Source: Methanofollis sp. W23 | GTDB lineage: Archaea > Halobacteriota > Methanomicrobia > Methanomicrobiales > Methanofollaceae | DNA length: 64,000 nucleotides | Assembly (NCBI RefSeq): GCF_017875325.1 | Contig: NZ_JAGGMN010000001.1 | Span: 2,128,140 to 2,192,139 of the forward strand | Direction of reading: 5' to 3' | Part shown: positions 53,367-62,967 of the stretch, piece after piece | Position numbering within the stretch: the stretch's first letter is position 1 | Layout: the number at the start of each line of letters is the position of its first letter | Notes under the pieces: generated by a model | Seen by the model: the letters and a program-made list of their open reading frames with translations, nothing else | Databases searched by the model: none | Told to the model about the DNA's origin: nothing | Program-made: the position numbers and the translations under genes

Positions 53367-53922
53367 CCAGGGCCGGATCCTTCACCCCGGGTCTGGTCTC
53401 AACCCCTGAGCAGACGTCCACCGCATAGGGGCCGACGGCCCTGACGGCGGCGCGCACGTTCTCAGGGGTCAGTCCCCCGGCCAGCACCACCGGCACCCCA
53501 CTCTTCTCGATGATCCTGCGCGCAGAGACGGGATCAAAGAGGCGGCCCCGCCCCATACTCTCGTCCACAATATAGGCGTCCGCATGAAGAGGAGGGACCG
53601 GACGGTCCCGACCGACCACCCTGATCACCGCCGTCCCGCACGTCTCAGGGACGTCATGGGGATATGAGATCTGGACCGCGGTCGGGCCGAGGGCGAGTAC
53701 TTCCGCAAGATCCTCTGGCGAGGGGGTATGGGTGACCACCACCCGCGCCATGAATGGGCCGAGGGCCGAGAAGATCGCCGACGCCTTGTCTGGACTGACT
53801 GACCTGGGAGAGTCCGAGTACATCACCACCCCGACGGCGTCGGCCCCCGCCGCCTCGGCCGCCCGCGCGTCTTCAGGCCGTGTCACCCCGCAGATCTTCA
53901 CCCGCACGTACTCCTGTGTCAT
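53335..53922 (-). CDS. trpF: Phosphoribosylanthranilate isomerase
   Basis: The 195-residue TIM-barrel enzyme catalyses the third step of tryptophan biosynthesis, isomerising phosphoribosylanthranilate. KICGVTRPEDA near the start with the catalytic cysteine, VVLAGGLTPENV and AVDVCSGVETRPGVKD near the end are characteristic. Other trp genes are not beside it. It is convergent with and overlaps the flavodoxin fusion gene. Confidence 0.93.
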   Translation of the reverse strand: MTQEYVRVKICGVTRPEDARAAEAAGADAVGVVMYSDSPRSVSPDKASAIFSALGPFMARVVVTHTPSPEDLAEVLALGPTAVQISYPHDVPETCGTAVIRVVGRDRPVPPLHADAYIVDESMGRGRLFDPVSARRIIEKSGVPVVLAGGLTPENVRAAVRAVGPYAVDVCSGVETRPGVKDPALVRGFVAAVKG

Positions 53923-54036
53923 ACCGTATCTTCTCGACCTCCTGCCTGATGGATTCTCCGGGAGGAGCAGATGAAGATCAAAGAGTTTTGCGGTGTGATA
54001 GGAGCAGCGAACGTGAGGATAAAACTCTTATAAATT
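53923..54036. other. Short spacer upstream of trpF
   Basis: Presumed trpF promoter; AAGAGTTTTAT on the minus strand is TATA-like. No gene is seen. Confidence 0.35.
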
Positions 54037-54269
54037 GGCTCTGTAGAAACCCTCACCTATTCCTGGTGTGAGCGTGACTCGCCCACCTTCCACATCTCCG
54101 TGCCTGGGGCGAGTCCCGCACTGACCCCCGGGATGAAGAGAGGGCCGGGAAGGGACAATCAATGGACCAGACGAGAGATGTGACGTTCACGACCAATTGT
54201 GTGGCAGGGGGTTTGGGGGGCGGCACACCCCCTGGCAGACAAAAACATCCTGAGAATTTCTACAGAGCC
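54037..54269. repeat. MITE-like inverted-repeat element, copy D (inverted, perfect 13-base ends)
   Basis: This 233-base copy has perfect 13-base terminal inverted repeats, ggctctgtagaaa at 54037-54049 and tttctacagagcc at 54257-54269. Its core is in the opposite orientation from copies A to C (gacccccgggatgaag, ggcagggggtttggggggcg). It is the best-preserved copy in the window and lies in the gene-poor stretch. Confidence 0.85.
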
Positions 54270-55345
54270 TTAAAAACTACTTATTGGGGTCTCGATCAAC
54301 GTACTGATGGGGGTCATCCCAAAACTCTCCAACCTTACCTTCACAGAAGATAGCGATGGATGATGGTTGAAAGATCCTCACCCCCTCGTAGCGTAAAGAA
54401 GCACCTCTGGCCTTCCCACACGCTCGTGCCGGGGGCTCGGCCCCCTGACCCCCAGGATGGCGATGGGGACGGAAAGACATCCTTGATGATCCTGAAAAGG
54501 GGACAAGCGTCCTCCTCCCTATCTTCTGCGGGGGGACCGGGGAGCGGCACGCCACCCGCCGGAAGATTCGCACTCTAAATTCCTGGAAAGGAGTGTTTCA
54601 GTTCAAGCCTCAGAGAGTTTCGGGATATGTTCATGGAGAATTCTTCGACCACCGCCCTCCCCCTCTCCTGGCCATGGAGGGGGCCAGGGGGGTGCACCCC
54701 CGGGTGCGTGCAGGACAGGGATGAAGATCCCATGGGCGAAGGCGGCCGATTACGCATAGGAAGTTTTTATCCCGCGTATACTGGTATCTATGGGATCTGG
54801 CGAGTTAAAATCCTCATGAAAATCTATACACATAATTTTTGAGAGCGTTTTCCTGGAGATCGTCCCAGAACTTTCCGGGCCTCCGCTTCCCAGGAGAGCG
54901 CGATTGGATACGGGGGGGAAGAGTCTCCCCCTTTCGTTGCGCCCCCATGCATGCCTTCATTCAAGCCTTCCCACACCGCCGCGCCGGGGCGGCACGCCCC
55001 GGTGGAGGATGGTTTGGAGTTTCTGGAAGAAGACGTTTCAGTTCGAGGACATCTTCACCCCAGGAGAGGGTTTAGGGGTATGCTCGTGAGAGATGCTCTT
55101 GATGTCTCTCTGTACCTGGGGGGGTGGCGGCGGACAGCAGCAACCCTCTTTATGGACACCCACTCTGCCTTCCCGCCCCTATCTCCCTCCCCACGGCACA
55201 AGGGCAAGGGAAAGGCATGGATAGAGGCATAGGTGCGCAGCGAAGTTCTTCCTGTGAGGATAAGGCCAGGGAGACCTGGGATGAATACAGGGCAAACACG
55301 ATGAGGAACTCACAAATGCTATAAACCATCCCGCCGCCCCAGGGG
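54270..55345. other. Gene-poor stretch with decayed repeats and the F390-synthetase promoter
   Basis: No credible gene is seen over about 1.1 kb. Blocks such as ccttcccacacgctcgtgccgggggctcggccccctgacccccagg, taken in short pieces (cggccccctgacccccagga, gccggggcggcacgccccgg), are decayed cores of the inverted-repeat family. At the right end gctataaac at 55318-55326 is a TATA element placed about 20 bases before the ATG at 55346. Confidence 0.45.
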
Positions 55346-56695
55346 ATGATGGCACCGAGGTACTGGGACGAGACGATCGAGACGATGGAACGGGGCGACC
55401 TTGACGCCCTTGTCGACGAGCGCATCCGTTACACCGTCAGGTACGCCGCCGAACATTCTCCCTTCTACAGAAAATGGTTTGCAGAAGAACAGATCGACCC
55501 GACCGCCGTCACCTGCCACGAAGATCTCCTCGACCTCCCGGTCATCTCAGGCCAGGTGATCAGGGAGCACCAACCCCCGGCCGCCCCCGACTTCGCCTTC
55601 CGCTCGATAGGATGGGAGAAAGTCTTCACGGTGCATGAGACAAGCGGGACAAGCGGGGTGCCAAAGACCTTCTTCCTCACCTGGGAAGACTGGGAGCGAT
55701 ATGCCGAGAAGTATGCCAGGGCTTTTACCGCCCAGGGGATCGGCAAAGGAGACCGTCTTGTCCTCTGCACCTCGTATGGGATGAATATCGGGGCAAACAC
55801 CATGACCCTTGCCGCCAGGGACATGGGCGTCGCTGTCATCCCTGAAGGAAAATGCACCTTCCCGGTCAGAGTGATCAGGAACTACCGGCCCACCGCCATC
55901 GTCGGAAGCGTCTTCAAGTTCCTCAGGCTTGCAAGACGACTCAGGGCCGAAGGGATCGAGCCACAGAACGCAGGGGTGCGGAGTCTCGTCATCGGGGGGG
56001 AGGGGTTTGCCGAAGAGTCCCGTGCCCATCTGGAAAAGGTCTGGGGCTGCAAGGTCTACAACACCTACGGCTCCACTGAAGGCACGATGTGCGGAGAGTG
56101 CCCTGTCAAAAACGGACTGCACTGCCCCGAAGACCTCGTGCACGTCGATCTGTACGATCCAGCGCTCGAACGTTTCGTCAGAGACAGAGAAGACGGGCGC
56201 CTTGTCCTCACCACCCTCCTCCCCCCTGGCGGGAAAGCCGGCACCCTCCTCCTCAATTACGACACCGAGGACTGGAGCCGGGTGGTGAGCCGCAGCACCT
56301 GCGCCTGCGGGCGGACGCACCTCAGGATCGAACCCCCCTGGAGGGAGGCCGAGACGGTAACCGTTGCGGGGTGCGCGGTCAACCGGGTCGATATTGAGCG
56401 GGCGGTCTTTCAGCCCGAGAACATGGCATACCTGACCGGCGAATATGAGGCCTTTCTCTATGGTGACGAGGACGAGACCGTCCTCAGGGTCAGCATGGAA
56501 TGCGAAGACCTCGCCTCGGCCGACCAGAATGCCGTCAAACACCAGTTTCTTGAGAGACTCTTCACAGATAAACCGACACTTGCAGAAGCCTGTGAGGAGA
56601 AGAAGTGCAGAGTGCTCTTCCACTTCACCGCGCCCGGAGGACTTGAACTCGCGGCGGTGAAGGGGCGACCAAAACGGATCGTGGACCGAAGGTGA
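55346..56695 (+). CDS. Coenzyme F390 synthetase / phenylacetate-CoA ligase family protein
   Basis: The 449-residue adenylate-forming enzyme fits the PaaK/F390 synthetase family: HETSGTSGVPKTFFLTWEDW is the nucleotide-binding stretch, YNTYGSTEGTMCGECP includes the adenine-binding part with cysteines, and CACGRTHLRIEP is a zinc-like motif. In methanogens such enzymes adenylate coenzyme F420 to F390 under oxidative stress; an aryl- or acyl-CoA ligase is an alternative. The start has two adjacent ATG codons; the TATA element suggests a leaderless transcript. A TG-rich AT-rich intergenic region follows. Confidence 0.85.
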   Translation: MMAPRYWDETIETMERGDLDALVDERIRYTVRYAAEHSPFYRKWFAEEQIDPTAVTCHEDLLDLPVISGQVIREHQPPAAPDFAFRSIGWEKVFTVHETSGTSGVPKTFFLTWEDWERYAEKYARAFTAQGIGKGDRLVLCTSYGMNIGANTMTLAARDMGVAVIPEGKCTFPVRVIRNYRPTAIVGSVFKFLRLARRLRAEGIEPQNAGVRSLVIGGEGFAEESRAHLEKVWGCKVYNTYGSTEGTMCGECPVKNGLHCPEDLVHVDLYDPALERFVRDREDGRLVLTTLLPPGGKAGTLLLNYDTEDWSRVVSRSTCACGRTHLRIEPPWREAETVTVAGCAVNRVDIERAVFQPENMAYLTGEYEAFLYGDEDETVLRVSMECEDLASADQNAVKHQFLERLFTDKPTLAEACEEKKCRVLFHFTAPGGLELAAVKGRPKRIVDRR

Positions 56696-56763
56696 GGATC
56701 AACCGATTAACACTGAGGGAAAGTTAAATGCATAGATTTAATAAGCGCCACGACAAGAAGATA

Positions 56764-56840
56764 CATAGCCGGAGTTGTTAGGCACACCTTTCGGGCATCA
56801 ACTTCGAGCTCAGTTTCTGGCACCAAATATCTTCTTTTTT
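56764..56840 (+). ncRNA. Candidate small RNA with own promoter and terminator
   Basis: A TATA-like atttaata at 56736-56743 would start transcription near 56764. The following 75 bases fold plausibly: gccgga at 56768-56773 pairs with tctggc at 56816-56821, and inside it ggagttg pairs with caacttc. The stretch ends in cttctttttt at 56831-56840, a terminator-like T-run. It is not a tRNA. The T-run could instead end the ligase transcript. Confidence 0.35.
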
Positions 56841-56849
56841 AGGCCGTAA

Positions 56850-56858
56850 ATAAAAAAA
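56850..56858 (-). terminator. T-run terminator of the 56865 gene
   Basis: A run of seven A residues on the plus strand lies just beyond the minus-strand stop at 56865. Confidence 0.5.
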
Positions 56859-56864
56859 GAAAAT

Positions 56865-57287
56865 TTAAAGATTACCCAGCACCGGTGTGCCATCAGGAGT
56901 CCAGAGATTGCTGCTCGACCAGATGACCTCACTGCCCCGTACCGCATAGGATCCAAGGTAGAAGAGGTCGACATCCTCCATCTCAGTTGAGACCTCAACA
57001 TCCTGTGGCACCACGAGGAGCATCTTCTTCACCGGCGCCTTCTTTGCAAGAAGACCTTCGGCCGCGGCCCGCAGACGGGCCACATCATCAGCCCCAATCA
57101 CGGGGGCGATCCTGACGTTCGCCACGATCTGCTCGAGAGAGCCAGGCCTGCCCCTGCTCAACAGGAAGTCAGGCGCAGTATCGCCACCATCAGGACTGCG
57201 CTCGATTCTCCAGCCGTCTTCACCTCTGTACGCCTGTTTCAGGTCGCGCTCGACCGTGTTGTAATACGCCTCTTTACACGCACCCAT
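56865..57287 (-). CDS. Conserved hypothetical protein
   Basis: The 140-residue protein starts MGACKEAYYNTVERDLKQAY and looks soluble with mixed alpha/beta content: ARLRAAAEGLLAKKAPVKK is a helix and KMLLVVPQDVEVSTEMED a strand with acidic loop. No family is recognised with confidence; strand pattern may suggest a DNA-binding or restriction-like fold, but no catalytic motif is clear. The ATG at 57287 is preferred because the longer frame passes through an AT-rich promoter-like region. It is divergent from the YwbE-type gene. Confidence 0.7.
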   Translation of the reverse strand: MGACKEAYYNTVERDLKQAYRGEDGWRIERSPDGGDTAPDFLLSRGRPGSLEQIVANVRIAPVIGADDVARLRAAAEGLLAKKAPVKKMLLVVPQDVEVSTEMEDVDLFYLGSYAVRGSEVIWSSSNLWTPDGTPVLGNL

Positions 57288-57356
57288 TGTAAATTCACTC
57301 TCATTACCTATTCCACAGGGAACATTAAAAGCGTTGTTCAATGAACTTGTTGGTCC

Positions 57357-57593
57357 ATGAACGGACAGCACCGCAAGGACATCAAACCAGGGCTTACTGT
57401 CGACATCGTCTTAAAGGCAGACCAGAAAACCGGCAAACGTACCCGCGGCATCGTTGCAACCATTCTCACCAACTCGTCCTTTCACCCTCATGGGATCAAG
57501 GTCAGGCTGAAGGACGGGAAAGTGGGGAGGGTCCAGGAGATCATCTCTCCCTCAGGCAACCAGGAGAGCGACAAAGGGGATGGTCCCAACTGA
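57357..57593 (+). CDS. YwbE-family (DUF2196) small protein
   Basis: The 78-residue protein contains IKPGLTVDIVLKADQKTG and RGIVATILTNSSFHPHGIKV, typical of the YwbE family of small basic beta-rich proteins found in bacteria and archaea. Function is unknown, but nucleic-acid binding is suggested by its composition. Its 3' end overlaps the convergent transporter gene by 42 bases. Confidence 0.88.
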   Translation: MNGQHRKDIKPGLTVDIVLKADQKTGKRTRGIVATILTNSSFHPHGIKVRLKDGKVGRVQEIISPSGNQESDKGDGPN

Positions 57594-58478
57594 AAAAAGT
57601 GTTGAGAGAAACACTCCCTGTGAAGCCAGTTTTGTATCAGTGTGACACTCCTCTGCAAGGATTGCCGCAAAAGCAGCGGCCGGCATCGCCGCCATGACCA
57701 CCGGCACCCCCAGCAGATAGGGGTCATGGACAAAGGGCACAAGGACCGCCCAGACGACGACCGGCATCAGGAGAAGGCGCGCTCCCGTGACCGCATAGAC
57801 CCGCCACCCACGAAAGACCTCGGCAGGATTGACCCGTGCGAGCATCGCCCCGACGACGATCATCGAGAGAGGGGTAGTCAGAGACCCAAGAGATGCAAGT
57901 GCCCCTTCAACCGGGAGGGGCGGGCGCACCGAGGTGACGAAGAGGACCAATCCGATGATGACCGAGATGATCCCAGGGTTGAACAGGATCTTCGGGTCAA
58001 GGCGAGCCCTCTCCCCCGACGCCCCCCAACGGAGCATGATGATCCCGATGGAGAAGACCAGCAGGTTGAAGGGCAGGTTAAAGATCGCGGCATAGAATAG
58101 TGCATCCTTTCCAAAGATTGCCTCGATGACCGGGAACCCCATGAACGCCGTGTTCGAGAACATCAGGAGAAAACCGTACACCCCGAGGTCGGTCTCAGGC
58201 GACCCAAGGACCCTCGGGACCACCCAGGCGACGACAAGAGAGATCGCATAGAAGACGACCGAGATGACAAGCATCTCGCCGCATGCCGTCAACCGTTCCG
58301 CGCTGAAGGGGACCATCATCGAGGAGATGATCAGGGCCGGCAGAGTAACCTTCACCAGCAGACTGCAGAGACCACTGGTCGTCTCATCGTCAAAGACTTC
58401 AAGCCAGCGGGCCGCATATCCAGCCAGCACCAGGAGGAAGAGAAGTAAGATCTGGTCAAAGACCGTGATAAAGTTCAT
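57552..58478 (-). CDS. Auxin efflux carrier (AEC) family transporter
   Basis: The 308-residue membrane protein has about ten helices with the start FDQILLLFLLVLAGYAARWL and GFPVIEAIFGKDALFYAAIF, typical of the AEC (malonate/auxin efflux) family. The substrate in archaea is unknown. It is convergent with and overlaps the YwbE-type gene. The length fits the family. Confidence 0.88.
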   Translation of the reverse strand: MNFITVFDQILLLFLLVLAGYAARWLEVFDDETTSGLCSLLVKVTLPALIISSMMVPFSAERLTACGEMLVISVVFYAISLVVAWVVPRVLGSPETDLGVYGFLLMFSNTAFMGFPVIEAIFGKDALFYAAIFNLPFNLLVFSIGIIMLRWGASGERARLDPKILFNPGIISVIIGLVLFVTSVRPPLPVEGALASLGSLTTPLSMIVVGAMLARVNPAEVFRGWRVYAVTGARLLLMPVVVWAVLVPFVHDPYLLGVPVVMAAMPAAAFAAILAEECHTDTKLASQGVFLSTLFSVGTIPFVALLVA

Positions 58479-58609
58479 AAAGTAAGACTCCGTGCAGAAT
58501 CATCATATGATGCGCCCCATCAATACTCCCTGATTCCTGTTATATGGAAATAAATGAGGTCGGAGATCACGTAATTGGCGATCTCACCTCTCATGGCGGG
58601 GCATTGTGC

Positions 58610-58631
58610 AGTGCTTTTATAAAAAGGCACT
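58610..58631. promoter_or_regulatory. Palindromic TATA region upstream of a small gene
   Basis: The 22-base stretch agtgcttttataaaaaggca-ct is a near-perfect palindrome centred on a TATA box. It lies about 100 bases upstream of the gene at 58733 and about 130 from the minus-strand transporter start. It may be an operator over the core promoter. Confidence 0.4.
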
Positions 58632-58732
58632 AATTCGATAAATACTTTCTCCTGATGCCTCAAAGTTCAATAGGATAAATTAACATATCCCATTTATTTG
58701 AGAAAAACAATTACCATGTACAGGTGAAAGCA

Positions 58733-58972
58733 ATGCATCATTTTGAAGACGGAACAGTATTCCGACTCTATCTTTCAGTTAAAGATGACAATGAACCGAT
58801 GGTCAACGACATCCAGCGCGACGCCGTGGACCTCCTTGGCATCATGGCACAGAAAGGGAACACTGAGGCACACGACGCCCTCAGCGCCCTTGCCGACGCA
58901 CCGATGATCCACCCGATCCTCCGCGAACAGATCAGGCAGGCCGCAGGGATCGCGCCGTCGGCCAGCAGATAA
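58733..58972 (+). CDS. Small conserved-looking hypothetical protein
   Basis: The 79-residue protein starts MHHFEDGTVFRLYLSVKDDN and is soluble and acidic, with a helical C-terminal half (DAVDLLGIMAQKGNTEAHDAL). AGGTGA precedes the ATG at a good distance; a GTG nine bases earlier is an alternative. I do not recognise a named family. Helical repeat-like features suggest a protein-interaction role, but that is only impression. Confidence 0.7.
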   Translation: MHHFEDGTVFRLYLSVKDDNEPMVNDIQRDAVDLLGIMAQKGNTEAHDALSALADAPMIHPILREQIRQAAGIAPSASR

Positions 58973-59368
58973 AATCCCCTCTAATAACTGGCAGATACCA
59001 CTCAGAACCTTTTTTCCCGGTGCGGCACCCCCCGCACCGGGCACCCCACAGGTCAGATCACCGGTACCGACCCGTGCCCCTGCACCACCGATGATCATTC
59101 TGAAAGAGCTTCTCTCCTCTGCATATCGACCTCACCGGGCAAACCAAGAGGTCACCGCAACCTTTCAAGCCCTTCCCCCACCACCGCGCCGGGGGCAGCG
59201 CCCCCGGTGTGATTGTGCGGGAAGGCGAGTGAGTCTCCCTTGGACCGAGAGGAAGTGAGGGGTTCTACAGGGCCGATAATTTCCAACCGCGTAGGCATGA
59301 GCCGACCCTACAGATCACACCATCATGCAAACCCCGAAAGGCAACCCCCGGAGCACAAAAAAAGAGAA
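58973..59368. other. Intergenic region with partial repeat and cmk terminator
   Basis: No gene is seen. A partial repeat copy, with core cgccgggggcagcgcccccgg near 59186 and terminus gggttctacagggcc at 59260-59274, is present without a clear opposite end. A T-run for the minus-strand cmk gene lies at 59357-59363. Confidence 0.5.
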
Positions 59369-59896
59369 TTACTCATGCAGGGAAGCAATCGCCGCATCGA
59401 CGATCGCACCCAGCCCGTCGACATCCCAACGCTCTGAACTGAGGACCAGGTCATAGACCGAGAGATCATCGATATCAATATTATAATACGAGAGATAACG
59501 CCCCCGCTCACAGGCCTGCCTCTCCTCAGTATGCCTGCGCGCTTCGTCCTCTCCCTCGCCGTCGCGCGACGAGATCCGTACCGTCCGGCAATCGATCGAC
59601 GCCGACAACCAGATCCTCAGGTCCGCGTTTGCGACCATCCATCCAGACAGCCTCCCCTCGGCCACGATATCGTCCTCGGCCTCGGCTGTCTCCTTCTGGC
59701 GTGCATCGATAAGTTTGTCTACCGCCGGGTCGGACTCAGCAAGCGTCCCAAACTCGGCAAGACTGACCCCGCGCTCTTTTGCAAGCGTCCTGAACATCTC
59801 ACCGGCCGAAATCGCCCTGAGCCCGTGCTTTTCAGCAAGGTACCGGGCAAGCGACGTTGTCCCGCTACCCGGCGACCCGCTGACAGTAATCCGCAT
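59369..59896 (-). CDS. cmk: Cytidylate kinase
   Basis: The 175-residue P-loop kinase starts MRITVSGSPGSGTTSLARYL, a Walker A motif with the archaeal CMP kinase spacing, and has RLSGWMVANADLRIWLSASI around the substrate lid. It phosphorylates CMP/dCMP. It follows the EMC3-type gene directly in the ribosomal operon, a usual archaeal order. Confidence 0.92.
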   Translation of the reverse strand: MRITVSGSPGSGTTSLARYLAEKHGLRAISAGEMFRTLAKERGVSLAEFGTLAESDPAVDKLIDARQKETAEAEDDIVAEGRLSGWMVANADLRIWLSASIDCRTVRISSRDGEGEDEARRHTEERQACERGRYLSYYNIDIDDLSVYDLVLSSERWDVDGLGAIVDAAIASLHE

Positions 59897-60496
59897 CTAC
59901 AACCCCCCAATATTGAGTGATTTCCTGATCACCTGACTGATCGCCAGCGAACAGATCATGTACCACAGGATCCAGATCGGGAAGAACCCAAAGGCGAGAT
60001 CCATGAACCCGAGCGTTCCCACATAGGGGATTGTCATCGTCTGCTCAACACCAGGGAGACGGAAGAGCAACCAGAAGAAGATCGGCACTGTAAGGAGCAG
60101 AATAAACGCCATCGGTTTGAACTGCTGTTTGGAAAGATCCAGCTGCTCCTGCATCATCCGGTCCCTCTTTGCCTCAAGTTTCTTCAGTTTCTTCTCATCG
60201 CCGCCAAGTTGTGCCTCACGAAACTCCTTCTGGAATTCCTTCATCCTCGCCTGGACCCGCTGCATCTTCTCATAATCGATGGTGTACTTCTGGATCAGCG
60301 AAGAGTACAACCCCGTGATCGCCGAGAGGATCATAATCAGCACAAAGAATGGGATACCATAGACGTCCACCAGGTGCCCGAAGATCAGGTCCATTGCACC
60401 GCCGACGCTCTCCCTCACCCAGGGGATCGCGTATGACATCATCAGCACCAGCGTGAGGAGGATCAAGATTATGCTGCTACGATCCTTGGCTCCCAT
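59897..60496 (-). CDS. EMC3/TMCO1 (DUF106) membrane protein insertase homologue
   Basis: The 199-residue membrane protein has a first helix, a long charged cytoplasmic coiled coil (KMQRVQARMKEFQKEFREAQ) and two C-terminal helices, the pattern of the archaeal Oxa1/YidC-EMC3 family. It would help insert membrane proteins beside SecY. It lies between adenylate kinase and cytidylate kinase genes in the conserved archaeal operon. Confidence 0.93.
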   Translation of the reverse strand: MGAKDRSSIILILLTLVLMMSYAIPWVRESVGGAMDLIFGHLVDVYGIPFFVLIMILSAITGLYSSLIQKYTIDYEKMQRVQARMKEFQKEFREAQLGGDEKKLKKLEAKRDRMMQEQLDLSKQQFKPMAFILLLTVPIFFWLLFRLPGVEQTMTIPYVGTLGFMDLAFGFFPIWILWYMICSLAISQVIRKSLNIGGL

Positions 60497-60499
60497 GCC

Positions 60500-61072
<573 letters not shown>

Positions 61073-62506
61073 TCATTCTCTCCCAAAGAACTGCCGCATG
61101 AACGGATACATCTCCATAATCTGTTCGCTTGCCACTTCCTCATACAGCCGATAGGTGATACTGACCGTCAGCAACAGCCCTGTACCAGTTACTCCGCCTA
61201 TCACACCAAAGAGGTTTGCAAACACACTCAACAGACCAATGAGCACGCCACCGATGACCGTGACCCTCGGGATATACCGGTCGAGGTACTTGATGAGCAC
61301 CTGCGTGTTCCGCCGATATCCAGGGATCTGCATCCCTGACATCTGGATCTGTCTGGCCACATGCTTCGAGTCAAGACCGGCCGTCTTCACCCAGAACAGG
61401 GCGAAGACCGCACCGCCGACCACCATGAACGTGGCATCGATCCCGAGCCTGAGCATGACCTCCCAGGGAGCATGCCCGAGGTCGTGGACCCACCACATCC
61501 AGTCCTGCGGGTTGTTGATCGGGGCCAGGAAGTACATCAGCCCGTCGACCGGAGCCTGGTTTTCAAACCGCCCGAGCACGGTGATCCCGATATTGGAGAG
61601 AAACATCCCAAACATCTGGATGTTTGCCTGGAGCACCCTCACCAGGATCATCGGCAGGACTGATGCGTAAATGAGTTTCACCGGGAAACGCGCCCGCGCT
61701 CCACGGACCCGTGCATGGGCAAGCGGGATCTCGATCCGTGTGGACTCCACATAGACCACGATCAGGAAGATCGCAACCGTCGTCACAAATGCCAGGAGGT
61801 CTGCTCCAAAGTACTGGAGAAAGTTCCCGCCAGAGACGCCAATCGCGAAGATCCTGGGGAAGAAACCCACCGGATAGGGGTCGGCCACTGCTTCCCAGTT
61901 TAAGAAGCCGTTGATCAGACTCTGTGAGATCCCGGCAATGATAAAGAGCCCGACACCAGAGCCAAGCCCCCACTTGGTGACCACCTCATCCATGAGGAAG
62001 ATCAGCACCCCGCCAAGACAGATCTGCAGGAAGATCAGGAACGAGACCGCAGCCGCACTCCCCCCGAAGAGCGCCTGGGCTATCTCCATATCCGGACGCA
62101 TAAATCCTCCAAAGAGGTTCGGCGCCGCCTCAAGAACGATCATGACGAAGATCAAGAGTTTCTGGAGCCCCATATACATGATCTGCCCGCGTGCTTCAGA
62201 GGTATCGATCTGGATCAGATCCGCACCTTTCAGGAGCTGGAGCACGATGGACGCCGTCACGATCGGCCCAATACCCAAGTGCACAATTGACCCGCTCGCA
62301 CCAGCAAGAAGGGCACGGAAGTACAGGAATGTGTCCTGGGAGCTGGGGTCGAGGCCAAAGACAGGAATATTGGTCAGGAAAAAGTACAGCAACAAAATTG
62401 CAGCGGTCCACATCAACTTGTTCTTGAAGTGAACATGGCCTTCAGGAGACTTTACTGCGGGCATCGCCGCAAGCAAAGGCTCCATTCTATCCAGCAGATT
62501 CCCCAT
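61073..62506 (-). CDS. secY: Preprotein translocase subunit SecY
   Basis: The 477-residue protein has ten hydrophobic helices and conserved SecY parts such as GPIVTASIVLQLLKGADLIQ, GLGSGVGLFIIAGISQS and the RNTQVL region. It is the channel of the archaeal Sec translocon. ATG at 62506 follows GGTGGG, preferred over an upstream TTG at 62524. It lies between rpl15 and adkA. Confidence 0.95.
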   Translation of the reverse strand: MGNLLDRMEPLLAAMPAVKSPEGHVHFKNKLMWTAAILLLYFFLTNIPVFGLDPSSQDTFLYFRALLAGASGSIVHLGIGPIVTASIVLQLLKGADLIQIDTSEARGQIMYMGLQKLLIFVMIVLEAAPNLFGGFMRPDMEIAQALFGGSAAAVSFLIFLQICLGGVLIFLMDEVVTKWGLGSGVGLFIIAGISQSLINGFLNWEAVADPYPVGFFPRIFAIGVSGGNFLQYFGADLLAFVTTVAIFLIVVYVESTRIEIPLAHARVRGARARFPVKLIYASVLPMILVRVLQANIQMFGMFLSNIGITVLGRFENQAPVDGLMYFLAPINNPQDWMWWVHDLGHAPWEVMLRLGIDATFMVVGGAVFALFWVKTAGLDSKHVARQIQMSGMQIPGYRRNTQVLIKYLDRYIPRVTVIGGVLIGLLSVFANLFGVIGGVTGTGLLLTVSITYRLYEEVASEQIMEMYPFMRQFFGRE

Positions 62507-62536
62507 GTGGTTCCCACCAAACAAAAAACGAGGGGC

Positions 62537-62962
62537 TCAGTTGGTCAGAGCCTGACCGCCGGCCGCCTCGATCTTCTCTTTCGCCTGCGTTGAAAACGCC
62601 GCTGCACTCACCTTCAGGGCATGGGTGACCCGCCCGCCACCAAGAACCTTCTCGACCCCGATCTCTGCAAGATCAAGGGCGATCAGGCCCTCGCTTTCCT
62701 CGGCGATCCCGATCTGCACCAGGAACTCGACCATCTGATCGACGTCCCCGATGTCCAGCACCGGAACCTCAGCCTTGCCGACACTGGTAAACCCATGCTT
62801 ACCATTGTGGATCTGGTTTGCAAGGAGGTAATGAGTCAGGCGGTGATCACGGTGTCCAGCCCGTCCTCTGCCACCACGGTTCCCGGCACCACGACGGTTC
62901 TTGTGCGTTCCGCCACCGCAGGTCTTGGATCCGCGATATTTCGAGCGTGTATTCGTAGGCAT
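62537..62962 (-). CDS. rpl15: Ribosomal protein L15 (uL15)
   Basis: The 141-residue basic protein starts MPTNTRSKYRGSKTCGGGTH and has NRRGAGNRGGRGRAGHRDHR, the arginine- and glycine-rich tail of uL15 that contacts rRNA. The ATG at 62962 matches the family start. It lies between rpl30 and secY. Confidence 0.95.
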   Translation of the reverse strand: MPTNTRSKYRGSKTCGGGTHKNRRGAGNRGGRGRAGHRDHRLTHYLLANQIHNGKHGFTSVGKAEVPVLDIGDVDQMVEFLVQIGIAEESEGLIALDLAEIGVEKVLGGGRVTHALKVSAAAFSTQAKEKIEAAGGQALTN

Positions 62963-62967
62963 CGCAT

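Noticed and set aside
54162-54842. Several 60-80 codon frames in the gene-poor stretch
   Set aside because: Proline- and arginine-rich translations derived from decayed repeats, without start signals.
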